From NCBI RefSeq assembly GCF_021789315.1, contig NZ_CP084561.1, positions 2,418,001 through 2,482,000 on the forward strand: DNA of 64,000 nucleotides, written 5' to 3'. The position numbers and the translations under genes are program-made. How positions within the stretch are numbered: the first letter of the stretch is position 1; every line of letters begins with the position of its first letter. The DNA comes from Arthrobacter sp. FW305-BF8. GTDB taxonomy: Bacteria > Actinomycetota > Actinomycetes > Actinomycetales > Micrococcaceae. Of this stretch, positions 1 to 7,977 are shown one piece after another. Under the pieces are notes generated by a model. It searched no databases, was not told the origin of the DNA, and worked only from the letters and a program-made list of their open reading frames with translations.

Positions 1-339
1 CCGCACCGCATGCTCGATGGCCTCGGTCCCACCCGTGGTGAACAGCACGTGCCCGAGATGCTCCGGCGCGACTTCTATGATCAGCCCGGCCGCCTCGCCC
101 CGCACATCTGAGGCGTGGCCGGGAGCGAGGGTGCACAGCCGGTCAGCCTGCTCCTTGATCGCTGCAACGATGCGCGGGTGCTGGTGACCGAGGTTGGTGA
201 ACACCAGCTGCGAGCTGAAGTCCAGGTAGCGCCGTCCGTCAACGTCGACGACGTGGCTCCCGGAGCCGCCGATCAACGTCGGCACCTCGCGCGGCCCCTG
301 CACAACCCAGGGATGGAAGACCAGGTCGTCGAGATTCAT
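1..339 (-). CDS. Class III aminotransferase, N-terminal part (cut by window edge)
   Basis: Reading leftwards from an ATG at 339, 113 codons stay open to the window edge. The translation begins MNLDDLVFHPWVVQG and contains G-S-H-V-V-D-V-D-G-R-R-Y-L-D-F. It continues with NLGHQHPRIVAAI and a glycine-rich FTTGGTEAIEHA near the edge. These are N-terminal landmarks of PLP-dependent class III (omega-type) aminotransferases: the small-domain strand, then the Thr/Gly cofactor-phosphate region. The catalytic Lys lies outside the window. The substrate cannot be told from this part, though the family uses omega-amino acids, amines or diamines with pyruvate or 2-oxoglutarate. No gene precedes it on this strand within the window, so it probably starts its own transcript. 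Confidence 0.85.
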   Translation of the reverse strand, partial: MNLDDLVFHPWVVQGPREVPTLIGGSGSHVVDVDGRRYLDFSSQLVFTNLGHQHPRIVAAIKEQADRLCTLAPGHASDVRGEAAGLIIEVAPEHLGHVLFTTGGTEAIEHAVR

Positions 340-480
340 GACATCACATTGGCACCTTCCGGAGGCACTTACCAGAGCTGCTTGAACGGCTGATCGCTGC
401 GTCGATAGCATTGCCGGCACGGGCGTCGACGGCGCAGCATCCCAGCCGCTCCTGGCGTCGCTCAGGCGGAGGAGACGGCC

Positions 481-1116
481 ATGGGCGAATCAAGTGCAGA
501 AACGTCATCAGCGAGCCTGATGGTCGACCTCATCATCTCCCTGGACGGGTATGCCTCGGCCGAGGGATGGCCCGGCTGGTGGGGACTGGAGGGGCCGGAA
601 TACCTCGCGTGGCTCGAGCAGGAGGGGGAGAAGGGCTACACCTTCCTCCTGGGAGCGAACACCTACCGGGTGATGTCCAGCATGTCAGGGGAGGCCGCCG
701 CCGCGGCCTCGGAATTCTCCAAAGACGAAGGAGCCGCCCTGACCGGCCTTGCCGCCGTGCCGAAGGTGGTCTTCTCCTCCACCCTGCAGGCGCCCCTGAC
801 GTGGCCCAACTCCGAGCTGGTCTCCACCGACGCCGTCGAGTCCGTGAAGGAGATGAAACGGACCAGGACAGGGCCCTTGTGTACCCTCGGGAGCCTTAGC
901 CTGTGCCGGTCACTGCTGACCGCTGGCCTCGTTGACCGGTTCAGGCTGGTCGTTTTCCCGGTGATCACGGGCCGCACCGGCCGGGAGCGGATCTATGACG
1001 GCTATCCGGACGTCTCGCTCGAGATGGTGGACAGCAGGACCTTCGACGGCAGGCTCCAGCTGCTCGAGTACCTCCCCACGGTGCTCAACGGCCCGCCGGG
1101 CAGCGGGCCGAAATGA
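481..1116 (+). CDS. Dihydrofolate-reductase-fold (RibD C-terminal type) protein
   Basis: A 211-residue cytoplasmic protein of the DHFR / RibD-C superfamily, likely NADPH-dependent but of unknown substrate. The fold signature is M-V-D-L-I-I-S-L-D-G-Y near residue 14. A nucleotide-binding segment (TFLLGANTYRVM) follows, and the C-terminal half has GSLSLCRSLLTAGLVDRFRL then VFPVITGRTGRE, a common ending in this family. The ATG at 481 has a strong GGAGGAG seven bases upstream, which decides the start. Single-gene unit, divergent from the aminotransferase. The stop codon lies inside a tandem repeat (separate entry). Confidence 0.85.
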   Translation: MGESSAETSSASLMVDLIISLDGYASAEGWPGWWGLEGPEYLAWLEQEGEKGYTFLLGANTYRVMSSMSGEAAAAASEFSKDEGAALTGLAAVPKVVFSSTLQAPLTWPNSELVSTDAVESVKEMKRTRTGPLCTLGSLSLCRSLLTAGLVDRFRLVVFPVITGRTGRERIYDGYPDVSLEMVDSRTFDGRLQLLEYLPTVLNGPPGSGPK

Positions 1117-1148
1117 GCCGGGCCGGAATGAGTAGGTCCGACGTGAGC
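1104..1148 (+). repeat. Three 15-bp tandem units spanning the stop codon
   Basis: Three imperfect 15-bp copies (1104-1118, 1119-1133, 1134-1148) run across the end of the reductase gene. Each holds a TGA at the same register (1114, 1129, 1144), so the stop recurs in frame every five codons. Similar structures occur elsewhere in the window (see findings). Confidence 0.75.
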
Positions 1149-1189
1149 CGGCCCACGCCCGGCCCCGAACGAGTCAGTTCACGGCAGTG

Positions 1190-1222
1190 GGCCCGGGAGA
1201 GTGCATCCAGCACGCCCGGGCC
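1190..1222 (-). terminator. Hairpin after the sugar-binding-protein gene
   Basis: GGCCCGGG (1190-1197) pairs with CCCGGGCC (1215-1222), just past the stop at 1232 on the minus strand. It is GC-rich with no clear U-tract, so it is inferred to be a terminator of the sugar ABC operon. Confidence 0.5.
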
Positions 1223-1231
1223 AGCCGCCAC

Positions 1232-2329
1232 CTAGAAGTTGAACTTGTCCACGTTGTCTGCGGTGAAGACGGTGGGGTCCCCGAGCAGGACCACGCCGTT
1301 GGCTCCGACCTCGAATTCGCCCAGGTCGCCGGCCTTGAACTTTTCGCCTTCCGCGCCGGTGATCTGGCCGGAAGCGAGGGCCGCGCCGGCGTAGGCCGTG
1401 AGGTAACCGAGCTTCTCGACGTCCCACAGCGCGAACGACTTCATGGTGCCGTTCTTGACGAATTCCTTGAGCTGGCTGGGGAAGCCGAGCCCGGTGAGCT
1501 GCACCTTGCCCTTGTACTCAGAGCCGGACAGATACTGCGCAGCGGCCGCCACACCGACTGTGGTGGGGGAGATGATGCCCTTGAGCGTGGGGTGCTGCTG
1601 CAGCAGCGCCTGGACTTCCTGCTGTGACTTCTGGGCGTTGTCATCGCCGTAGACCGTGGCCACCAGCTTCAGCTTGGAGTACTCGGGCTTTTCCAGTTCC
1701 TTCTTCATCAGCGCGATCCACGCGTTCTGGTTGGTCGCGTTGGCTGTGGCCGACAGGATGCCGATATCCCCGCCGTCGGCTCCGACGGCTTCGGAGATGA
1801 GCTTGACCTGCGTGGCGGCAATGCCCTCCGCCGTCGCCTGGTTGATGTAGATGTCACGGCACTCGGGATCGGTGTCGGAGTCGAAGGTGACCACCTTCGC
1901 CCCTCCGGCCCGCGCCTCGTCCAGGGCCGAGCAGATGGCCTTGGGGTCGTTGGCCGAGGTCGCGATGACATCCGTTGCCTGCTGCGTGAGGGTGTTGATG
2001 TAGCTGACCTGGCTGGAGGCACTGGCCTCGGACGGGCCGACCTCGGAGAAGACTCCCTTGAACTCGCCGACGGCTGTCTTCCCGCCGCGGTCCGTGACCG
2101 TGAAGTAGGAGTTGTTCAGCTGCTTCGGCAGGAACGCGATCTTCAGGCCCTCCTTCAGCGGTGCATCCGGATTCGCTGAAGCGGACGCGCTGGCTCCGCC
2201 CGCGCCGCCGGTGGATCCTGAGTTGACCGTCGTGCCGCCACAGGCCGTGAGCGCCAGGGACAGTCCCGTAACGAGGGCGACGACGATCGGCTTGGCCCGG
2301 CGGGCCCCCGGCTTGGAGCTGAGTTTCAT
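1232..2329 (-). CDS. rhaS: Sugar ABC transporter substrate-binding lipoprotein (RhaS-like)
   Basis: A 365-residue periplasmic-binding-protein-like lipoprotein. A signal peptide with lipobox L-T-A-C places the lipidated Cys at residue 30, followed by a Gly/Ser/Ala linker. The body has type I sugar-binding landmarks: an IAFLPKQLNNSYF start, VIATSANDPKAICSALDEA, KVVTFDSDTDPE and GILSATANATNQNAW. The start at ATG 2329 is preceded by AAAGG. It is the last gene of a four-gene CUT2-type operon (ATPase, permease, permease, binding protein). The order and the binding-protein subtype resemble rhamnose transporters (RhaTPQS). Rhamnose is an inference; autoinducer-2-like or other deoxy sugars are alternatives. 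Confidence 0.7.
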   Translation of the reverse strand: MKLSSKPGARRAKPIVVALVTGLSLALTACGGTTVNSGSTGGAGGASASASANPDAPLKEGLKIAFLPKQLNNSYFTVTDRGGKTAVGEFKGVFSEVGPSEASASSQVSYINTLTQQATDVIATSANDPKAICSALDEARAGGAKVVTFDSDTDPECRDIYINQATAEGIAATQVKLISEAVGADGGDIGILSATANATNQNAWIALMKKELEKPEYSKLKLVATVYGDDNAQKSQQEVQALLQQHPTLKGIISPTTVGVAAAAQYLSGSEYKGKVQLTGLGFPSQLKEFVKNGTMKSFALWDVEKLGYLTAYAGAALASGQITGAEGEKFKAGDLGEFEVGANGVVLLGDPTVFTADNVDKFNF

Positions 2330-2379
2330 GGTTTTGCCTTTCAACTGAACATCGTTGTTGTTGGAGTGGGAACGGCGGG

Positions 2380-3393
2380 CTAGGAACTGGTTTTCCTGCG
2401 GGAGAGGGTCCGGCCCCACGCAATGGCGTTGGGGGCCACCACCGCGAGGATCAGCAAGCCGCCGGTGAGCATGGACAGCGTGTCCTCCGGGACGCGGGCC
2501 AGCTGGAGGGCGTTGCGGAGGATGCCGAGCAGGACCACACCCGCGATGACGCCCGGCAGGCTGCCCTTGCCGCCGAAGATCGACACGCCGCCCAGCAGGA
2601 CGGCCGCGATCACGGACAGCTCGAGGCCGGTGGCGTTGTCGCCGCGGGCACTGCCGTAGCGCAGCGTCCACCAGATGCCCACGAGTGCGGCCACCGCGCC
2701 GGAGACGATGAAGAGCCAGAACTTCGTTTGCGCCACCCGGATGCCGGCGAAGCGGGCCGCCTCTTCGCTGTAGCCAATGGCGAAGAGCGAGCGTCCCAAC
2801 CCGGTGAAGTGGAGCACCACGCCGAAGATGATGGCGAGGATGATCACCGGGATGATCCACACCGGGATGCCGGTAGCGCCGATCTTGGCCTGCAGGCCGC
2901 TGGTGATGGCCCGAGGGAAGCTGGTGACCGCCTGGTCACCGAGCACCACGAACGCCAGGCCTCGGTAGAGGGCGAGGGTGCCGATGGTGACGGCAAGCGA
3001 AGGCAGCCCCAGCACGGAGACCAGGACGCCGTTGACGGCACCCGACACCGCGCCCAGGACGATGCACAGGGGAATGATCAGCTCCAGCGACAGGCCGGCG
3101 TTCCAGAGGGATCCGAAGACGCAGCTGACGAATCCGGCAACGCTGGCAACGGACAGGTCGATTTCCCCGGTGAGGATGATCAGGGTCATGGGCAGGGCGA
3201 GGAGCAGGATGGGGATCAGGTCGATGAGGAGGAACCCGGTGTTGCGGGGCGAGGCGAACCCCGTCACCGTTGCCGAGGCGACCGCGATGCTGAGGAGGAC
3301 GGCGATGATGATCGCGGTGTCCCAGCTGCGGAGGAAGCCAAGGCGCGGGGCTGTGTCCCGGACGGCCGCGGGCCGTGCTGTGTCAGCCAGCAT
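2380..3393 (-). CDS. rhaQ: Sugar ABC transporter permease (second)
   Basis: A 337-residue inner-membrane permease of the ribose/rhamnose class (BPD_transp_2), with about 8-10 hydrophobic helices. The family signature L-T-G-E-I-D-L-S-V-A-S is near residue 75. Near the C-terminus A-A-V-L-L-G-G-V-S-I-F-G-G-K-G matches the ATPase-contact loop of these permeases. Its ATG at 3393 overlaps the end of the upstream permease by 11 bp, so translation is probably coupled. It is predicted to form a heterodimer with the neighbouring permease. Sugar identity is inferred from context only. Confidence 0.8.
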   Translation of the reverse strand: MLADTARPAAVRDTAPRLGFLRSWDTAIIIAVLLSIAVASATVTGFASPRNTGFLLIDLIPILLLALPMTLIILTGEIDLSVASVAGFVSCVFGSLWNAGLSLELIIPLCIVLGAVSGAVNGVLVSVLGLPSLAVTIGTLALYRGLAFVVLGDQAVTSFPRAITSGLQAKIGATGIPVWIIPVIILAIIFGVVLHFTGLGRSLFAIGYSEEAARFAGIRVAQTKFWLFIVSGAVAALVGIWWTLRYGSARGDNATGLELSVIAAVLLGGVSIFGGKGSLPGVIAGVVLLGILRNALQLARVPEDTLSMLTGGLLILAVVAPNAIAWGRTLSRRKTSS

Positions 3394-4405
3394 GCCTGTC
3401 GTGTCCTCTCAGGCGGCGCTCGGTGCGCAGGGCAAGGTAACGGTCCAGGGCGATGGATGCCAGGATGAGCGCGCCGATCATGGCCCGCTGCCAGAAGGGC
3501 GAGACCCCCAGGACGGGCAGTGCCGAGGTGATGGTGGTCAGGAGGACGGCGCCGATGGCCGCCCCGTAGACGGTGCCGACGCCGCCTGCGATGGCCACAC
3601 CCCCGACGACGGCGGCCGCCACAACGTTGAGCTCCAGGCCCTGCCCCGCCGTCGCGTCGAGGTTGCCGTACTTGGCTGCGTAGATGATGCCGGCCAGGCC
3701 GGCGAGGGCCCCGGAGATGGCGAAGGCTGTGAAGACCTTCCGGCCGACGCCGATTCCGTACAGCCGTGCGGCCAGGACGTCGGAGCCGATGGCGTAGAAC
3801 TCGCGTCCTGAGCGGTAGTTCCGCAGGTAGAGCCCGAAGGCGATGACGACGGCCAGGGCAATGAGGGCCAGGTAGGGGAGTCCCAGCACGGCGCCGCTGC
3901 CGAGCGCCAGGAAGGCCTCCGGCAGGTTGGAGGGGCTGATCTGCTGGCCCTGCGCCCAGGCGAAGTCGACGCCGCGGAAGATGTACAGCGTTCCGAGCGT
4001 AACCACGAGCGAGGGGACCTTGGCCACTGCGATGAGTGCGCCGTTGACGGCTCCGAGGAGAGCGCCGAGGCCGACGCCGATGGCCAGCATGGCGACCACC
4101 GGCAGGTCGGGCAGCGCGATGAAGATCTTGCCGGTGGCGAAGGCGGTCAGCCCCAGGACGGATCCGACGGAGAGGTCCACGTTCTTGGTGACGATGACGA
4201 TGGCCTGGCCGACGGCGAGGATCACCAGGATCGAGGAATTCAGGAGCAGGTCCTTGGTGCTTTGCGCACTGAGGAACCGCGGATTGGCGGCCACCGTGGC
4301 GGCGACAAGGATCGCCAGCGCCAGGAAGACGCTGAACTCGCGCGAGCGGGTCAGCGTTCCCAGCCACGCGGTCGACGGCTGGCGGTTGAGGGCTAATGTT
4401 GTCAC
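3383..4405 (-). CDS. rhaP: Sugar ABC transporter permease (first)
   Basis: A 340-residue membrane permease paralogous to its neighbour. It carries V-T-K-N-V-D-L-S-V-G-S near residue 72 and A-A-A-V-V-G-G-V-A-I-A-G-G near the C-terminus, the diagnostic segments of CUT2 permeases. It begins with GTG at 4405 in a GTGA overlap with the ATPase stop codon, so the two are translationally coupled. Multiple hydrophobic helices span the membrane and form half of the channel. The rhaP symbol is by operon analogy. Confidence 0.8.
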   Translation of the reverse strand: MTTLALNRQPSTAWLGTLTRSREFSVFLALAILVAATVAANPRFLSAQSTKDLLLNSSILVILAVGQAIVIVTKNVDLSVGSVLGLTAFATGKIFIALPDLPVVAMLAIGVGLGALLGAVNGALIAVAKVPSLVVTLGTLYIFRGVDFAWAQGQQISPSNLPEAFLALGSGAVLGLPYLALIALAVVIAFGLYLRNYRSGREFYAIGSDVLAARLYGIGVGRKVFTAFAISGALAGLAGIIYAAKYGNLDATAGQGLELNVVAAAVVGGVAIAGGVGTVYGAAIGAVLLTTITSALPVLGVSPFWQRAMIGALILASIALDRYLALRTERRLRGHDRHAG

Positions 4406-5967
4406 GCCGGGGTCTCCTTGGTGGATGGATCAGCTCCGGTGGCTGCCGTCATCACGGTTTCCTCTGTCGCTTCGCTGCGGCTGAGCTCCGCCGTGATCCT
4501 GCCTTCATGCATCACCAGCACGCGGTCGGACATGCCCAGGATTTCCGGCAGTTCCGAGGAGATCATGAGGACGGCGAGGCCCGTCCCGGCGAGTTCGGAG
4601 ATGAGCCGGTGCACCTCGGATTTCGTGCCGACGTCGATGCCGCGGGTCGGCTCGTCGATGATCAGCACTTTGGGGCCGGTGGCCAGCCATTTGCCGAGGA
4701 CCACCTTCTGCTGGTTGCCGCCGGACAGGGTGGAGATCGGCGACGTCGGTGCTCCGGCCTTGATCTGGAGCTTTTTCGCCCATTCCTTGGTGGACTGGGC
4801 CTCCGCCTGGTTGGTCAGGAGCCCGAAGCGGCTCAGTTTTTTGCGCAGCGTCAGGGTCAGGTTGCGGCTGACATTCAGCTCCATGACCAGGCCCTGTTTG
4901 CGCCGGTCTTCGGGGACGAACCCCACGCCGGCGGCCATGGAGTCGCGGGGGGAGAGCGGCCTGAGAGTCTGGCTGCGGACCTGGATTGAGCCCGAATCGT
5001 ACTTGTCGATGCCGAAGATCGCCCGGGCAACCTCGGACCGGCCGGCACCGACGAGGCCGCTCAGCCCCACGATCTCACCGGACCTCACAGTGAAGGAGAT
5101 GTCCGAGAACACGCCTTTCCGGCTGAGTCCCCTGACGTCAAGCGCGATCTCGCCGATGACTGTTTCCTGCTTGGGGAAGAGCGATGCCACGTCACGGCCG
5201 ACCATCTGCCGGATCACTTCGTCAACGGTGAGGGCGGCGGCGGGCGAGGTGGCCACGTGCGCGCCGTCGCGCATCACGGTGATCCAGTCCGCCAGGGCGA
5301 AGACTTCCTCGAAGCGGTGCGAAATGAACAGCACGGCCGCGCCGCGTTCCTGCAGGGTGCGGGTCACGGCGAAGAGCCGGTCGACTTCCACGCCGCTGAG
5401 TGCCGCCGTCGGCTCATCCATGATGAGGACGCGGGCGTTGAGGCTGATGGCCTTGGCGATTTCCACCACCTGCTGGTCGGCGATGGACAGGCCCTGCGCG
5501 GCCCGGTCGGGATCGATTTTGACGCCGAGCTGGCGGAAGAGTTCGAGCGCCTGCTGGCGCATGGCCTTCCGGTCGATGCGCCGCAGGGACCGGACCGGCT
5601 GGCGGCCCATGAAGATGTTTTCCGCGACCGTCAGGTCGGGGAACATCGTGGGTTCCTGGTAGATCACCGCGATCCCGGCCTCCCGGGAGTGGAGCGGGTC
5701 GCGGAAGGACACCTCTTCACCGTCCAGGAAGACCTGTCCGCGGTCCTGCTGATGCAGCCCGGCGAGTGTCTTGACCATGGTGGACTTGCCGGCGCCGTTC
5801 TCGCCCACCAGCGCCGTCACCTGCCCCTTGTGCAGGCTGAGGTTTGCACCGCGCAGGGCTTTCACGGCGCCAAATGACTTGTGGATATCGCGCAGTTCCA
5901 GGACGGGGGCCGCTGTGGCTGGGGCGTTTGGGCTACTTCGGAGATCGACGCCGTAGCTGTCGTCCAT
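4402..5967 (-). CDS. rhaT: Sugar ABC transporter ATP-binding protein, two-domain CUT2 type
   Basis: A 521-residue ATPase with two ABC domains in tandem, as in RbsA/RhaT. Domain 1 has Walker A GENGAGKST, linker LSIADQQ and Walker B VLIMDEPTAAL. Domain 2 has a degenerate P-loop (GLVGAGRSE), signature LSGGNQQK and Walker B VLIIDEPTRGID. The usual asymmetry of the second Walker A is therefore present. An in-frame ATG exists at 5997, but it lies inside a 12-bp palindrome. The ATG at 5967 has AGGAG eight bases upstream and is chosen. It is the first gene of the operon and powers uptake through the two permeases. Confidence 0.88.
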   Translation of the reverse strand: MDDSYGVDLRSSPNAPATAAPVLELRDIHKSFGAVKALRGANLSLHKGQVTALVGENGAGKSTMVKTLAGLHQQDRGQVFLDGEEVSFRDPLHSREAGIAVIYQEPTMFPDLTVAENIFMGRQPVRSLRRIDRKAMRQQALELFRQLGVKIDPDRAAQGLSIADQQVVEIAKAISLNARVLIMDEPTAALSGVEVDRLFAVTRTLQERGAAVLFISHRFEEVFALADWITVMRDGAHVATSPAAALTVDEVIRQMVGRDVASLFPKQETVIGEIALDVRGLSRKGVFSDISFTVRSGEIVGLSGLVGAGRSEVARAIFGIDKYDSGSIQVRSQTLRPLSPRDSMAAGVGFVPEDRRKQGLVMELNVSRNLTLTLRKKLSRFGLLTNQAEAQSTKEWAKKLQIKAGAPTSPISTLSGGNQQKVVLGKWLATGPKVLIIDEPTRGIDVGTKSEVHRLISELAGTGLAVLMISSELPEILGMSDRVLVMHEGRITAELSRSEATEETVMTAATGADPSTKETPA

Positions 5968-5984
5968 GGCCGCTACTCCTTTTG

Positions 5985-6011
5985 TGAATCGATTCATTGT
6001 GAATCACTTCA
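5985..6011. promoter_or_regulatory. Paired LacI-type operators upstream of the sugar operon
   Basis: A perfect 12-bp palindrome TGAATCGATTCA lies at 5985-5996, and a degenerate copy TGAATCACTTCA at 6000-6011. A central CG with flanking TGAA/TTCA halves is typical of LacI-family operators in actinobacteria. The pair sits between the leader and the ATPase ribosome site, so repression by a sugar-responsive LacI protein is likely. No lacI-type gene is in the window. Confidence 0.65.
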
Positions 6012-6063
6012 CACGGTAGGGCACCCCCGTCGCGGCTGTCAATGCCCGGGGTGCGCCAAGGTT

Positions 6064-6075
6064 TGATTCGATTCA
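6064..6075. promoter_or_regulatory. Third LacI-type operator copy
   Basis: TGATTCGATTCA differs from the perfect operator at 5985-5996 by one base and lies about 70 bp further upstream. Two such copies on either side of a promoter suggest looping or cooperative repression (inference). Confidence 0.55.
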
Positions 6076-6132
6076 ACACAACCGACGCGTACGGGAGAGC
6101 GGCTCCCGCGGAGCAACGCGGTGCGGAGCGAG

Positions 6133-6876
6133 CTAGTGCGGAACGAGGCGCTTCTCAAGACGCTGCCGGGCGCTGGCCAAAGACTGCTTGGTGAGCCTGG
6201 TGGCTTCCTTCACGTCGCGTGCCCGGGCTGCTTCCAGGATGGCCGGCTGCGGGGTCCACAGGCTGCCGTCCTCGTGATCCACGGCTTCGGTTGCGCCGAT
6301 GACCTTGTACGGCCGGCACTGCAGCCAGAGCGTTTCGATGACGCTCACCAGAACCGGGTTTCCGCCCGCAGAGTAGAGCGTCCGGAGCAGATCTTCGTCA
6401 TCGTCCAGCGCATCCGAGACGCGGCGTTCCGCCACTGCCTTCTGCAGGCGGGCCAGGGCGGCCTCCATGCGGGCCACGTCGGCGTCGGTGACGTGGGCGG
6501 CGCCGCGCCGCGCGGCCTCCACCTCCAGCGTTGCCCTGACTTCGTAGATATGGATCAGTTCACCGACCGTGAATTCCCGGACAACTGCGCCCCGGTGGGC
6601 GGCCACCCGCGTGGCAAGTCCGGTCTCCTCGAGCCGGCGGATGGCTTCCCTGACCGGCATGACGCTGGTGCCGACCATCTCGGCCACATCGCGGACGCGC
6701 AGCGGGGAGCCCCCGGCCAGTTCGCCCGTGAGGATGGCGGTCCGCAAAGCCTCATAGACCTGGTCCGCCACGAGCGTGGGGGTGACGGCAAAAGCCGGCG
6801 AGGATCCCACGGCGGCCGCCAACCCAACCTTCTTGTTCTCCGGCTGTTGGGGGACGTCGGCTTTTTTTCCTGGCAT
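6133..6876 (-). CDS. GntR-family regulator, FCD subfamily (paralogue 1)
   Basis: A 247-residue transcription factor. Residues about 30-95 form a winged helix (TLVADQVYEALRTAILTGEL, then GTSVMPVREAIRRLEETGL). The C-terminal half is an all-helical FCD ligand-binding domain with the metal-site pattern D/H...E...H typical of FadR-like regulators. A roughly 30-residue N-terminal extension precedes the HTH. The protein is closely similar along its length to the regulator at 9674-10348; both share the SVMPVREAIRRLEE and LWLQCRPYKVIGATEA segments, so duplication is likely. It sits between the sugar operon and the proline genes. No copy of TGTGATCACA lies directly upstream. The effector is unknown; an amino acid of the proline group is a guess. 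Confidence 0.85.
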   Translation of the reverse strand: MPGKKADVPQQPENKKVGLAAAVGSSPAFAVTPTLVADQVYEALRTAILTGELAGGSPLRVRDVAEMVGTSVMPVREAIRRLEETGLATRVAAHRGAVVREFTVGELIHIYEVRATLEVEAARRGAAHVTDADVARMEAALARLQKAVAERRVSDALDDDEDLLRTLYSAGGNPVLVSVIETLWLQCRPYKVIGATEAVDHEDGSLWTPQPAILEAARARDVKEATRLTKQSLASARQRLEKRLVPH

Positions 6877-7004
6877 GGGACGATCCTATGGCGCGTAGGC
6901 CTGTTTCGCGCTTATTTCCAGGGCGGGCGGCGGCGACGGCGCCCCCATGGGATCGCCGTCGTCGCCGTCATCCCTAAGCCGCCGATGGTACGAACGTGGC
7001 CGGG

Positions 7005-7795
7005 TCAAACAGGTGCGGCGACCTGGCTGAGGTCGGCAGCCGCCTGGCGGGTGCTGCTGATGAAGCCGGCATGCGCCTCATCGGTGGCTGCCCGCTCGAG
7101 CGGCACCATGGTGGTGACGACGCCGGCAAGCCGGCCGCCGTCGTCGAACACCGGGGCGCTGGCGCCCCAGACGCCCGGGGCCAGGGCGCCCGAACTGGTG
7201 GCAAAGCCGCGTTCCCGGATGGTCTCCAGGTCGGAGCGGAGGGCGAGTCCCTCGTCCGGGCGGAGGAAGTGGCGGGCCAGGAGGCCGTCCCTTTCCTCAT
7301 CCGGAAGGAAGGCGAGGATGGCCCGTGCGCTGGCCCCGTTCAGGAGGGGGCGGGAACGTCCGGCGGCGTAACTGCAGCTGAGGATGTGGGCGCTTTCCAC
7401 GGACTCCACGCACAGCACTTCGTCACTGCTCTGCACCAGGTAGGCGGCCAGCTCGCCGGTGTCCTGTGACAATTGCTCGAGCCTGTGCCGCACCTCGCCC
7501 TGGGCCAGGGCTTCCTCGCGGTAGTTGTTGGCAAGCCGCACCACTTCAGGTCCGGCCGAATAGCGGCCGATGAGCTGGTTTTCCACCACGAAGCCTGCCT
7601 GCAGCAGGGTCTGGAGGTGACGGTAGACGTGGAGGCCGGGATCCGAAGGAGGCCGGAAATCTGCTCGCTGCTCAGGGTCCTGTGGCGGGCGAACAGGAGC
7701 AGGATGGACATCGCCGTGCCGCGTTCGTCACGGCGCTTCAGGGGTGGCAGTGCACTTGGGCTGGTTTTGGGTCGGGAGCTGATGCGTTTCTTCAT
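7005..7795 (-). pseudogene. IclR-family regulator split by a frameshift
   Basis: The N-terminal winged helix reads from the ATG at 7795 (RRDERGTAMSILLLFARHRTLS, then EQISGLLRIPAST). It then loses frame. The continuation V-Y-R-H-L-Q-T-L-L-Q-A-G-F-V-V-E-N-Q-L is in another frame and runs to 7005 through a complete IclR effector domain (RSRPLLNGASARAILAFLP, then TSSGALAPGVWGASAPVF). Normal IclR proteins read S-T-V-Y-R-x-L at this point, so one base is missing near 7628-7631. The broken site is not a homopolymer. It may be a true pseudogene or a sequencing error; both halves are otherwise well preserved. Confidence 0.8.
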
Positions 7796-7833
7796 GGGTG
7801 AACTTCCGTGGCTGGGTGGAAGGCCGGAGAGGG

Positions 7834-7872
7834 CAGCAGCCGCTGCCTGGACAGGTCAGGCAGCGGCTGCTG
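7834..7872. terminator. Long hairpin downstream of the P5C dehydrogenase gene
   Basis: A perfect 16-bp stem (7834-7849 with 7857-7872) and 7-nt loop. It lacks a U-tract on either strand. With the next hairpin it probably ends the P5C dehydrogenase transcript or insulates it from the IclR gene. Confidence 0.6.
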
Positions 7873-7916
7873 GGAAGCCGTTCGGTCCGTTGCGAGGGAG
7901 TCCGACGGCGGTTGGA

Positions 7917-7944
7917 GGCTGGGTGCGCGGGTGCGCACCCAGCC
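7917..7944. terminator. Second hairpin downstream of the P5C dehydrogenase gene
   Basis: A perfect 12-bp stem (7917-7928 with 7933-7944) around a 4-nt loop, about 34 bp past the stop codon at 7978 on the minus strand. No U-tract. Probably part of a double terminator. Confidence 0.6.
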
Positions 7945-7977
7945 GGTCAGGAGAGGCCCGGGTCGCGGGTCGCTTGC

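Noticed and set aside
2728..3468. 246-codon plus-strand frame across the sugar permease
   Set aside because: Asp/Gly/His-rich shadow of the permease; no ribosome site or family resemblance.
5968..5997. Start of the sugar ATPase at ATG 5997
   Set aside because: It overlaps a perfect operator; ATG 5967 has AGGAG at good spacing.
7834..7944. Small RNA gene formed by the two hairpins
   Set aside because: No promoter or conserved RNA features; position after a stop codon fits termination better.
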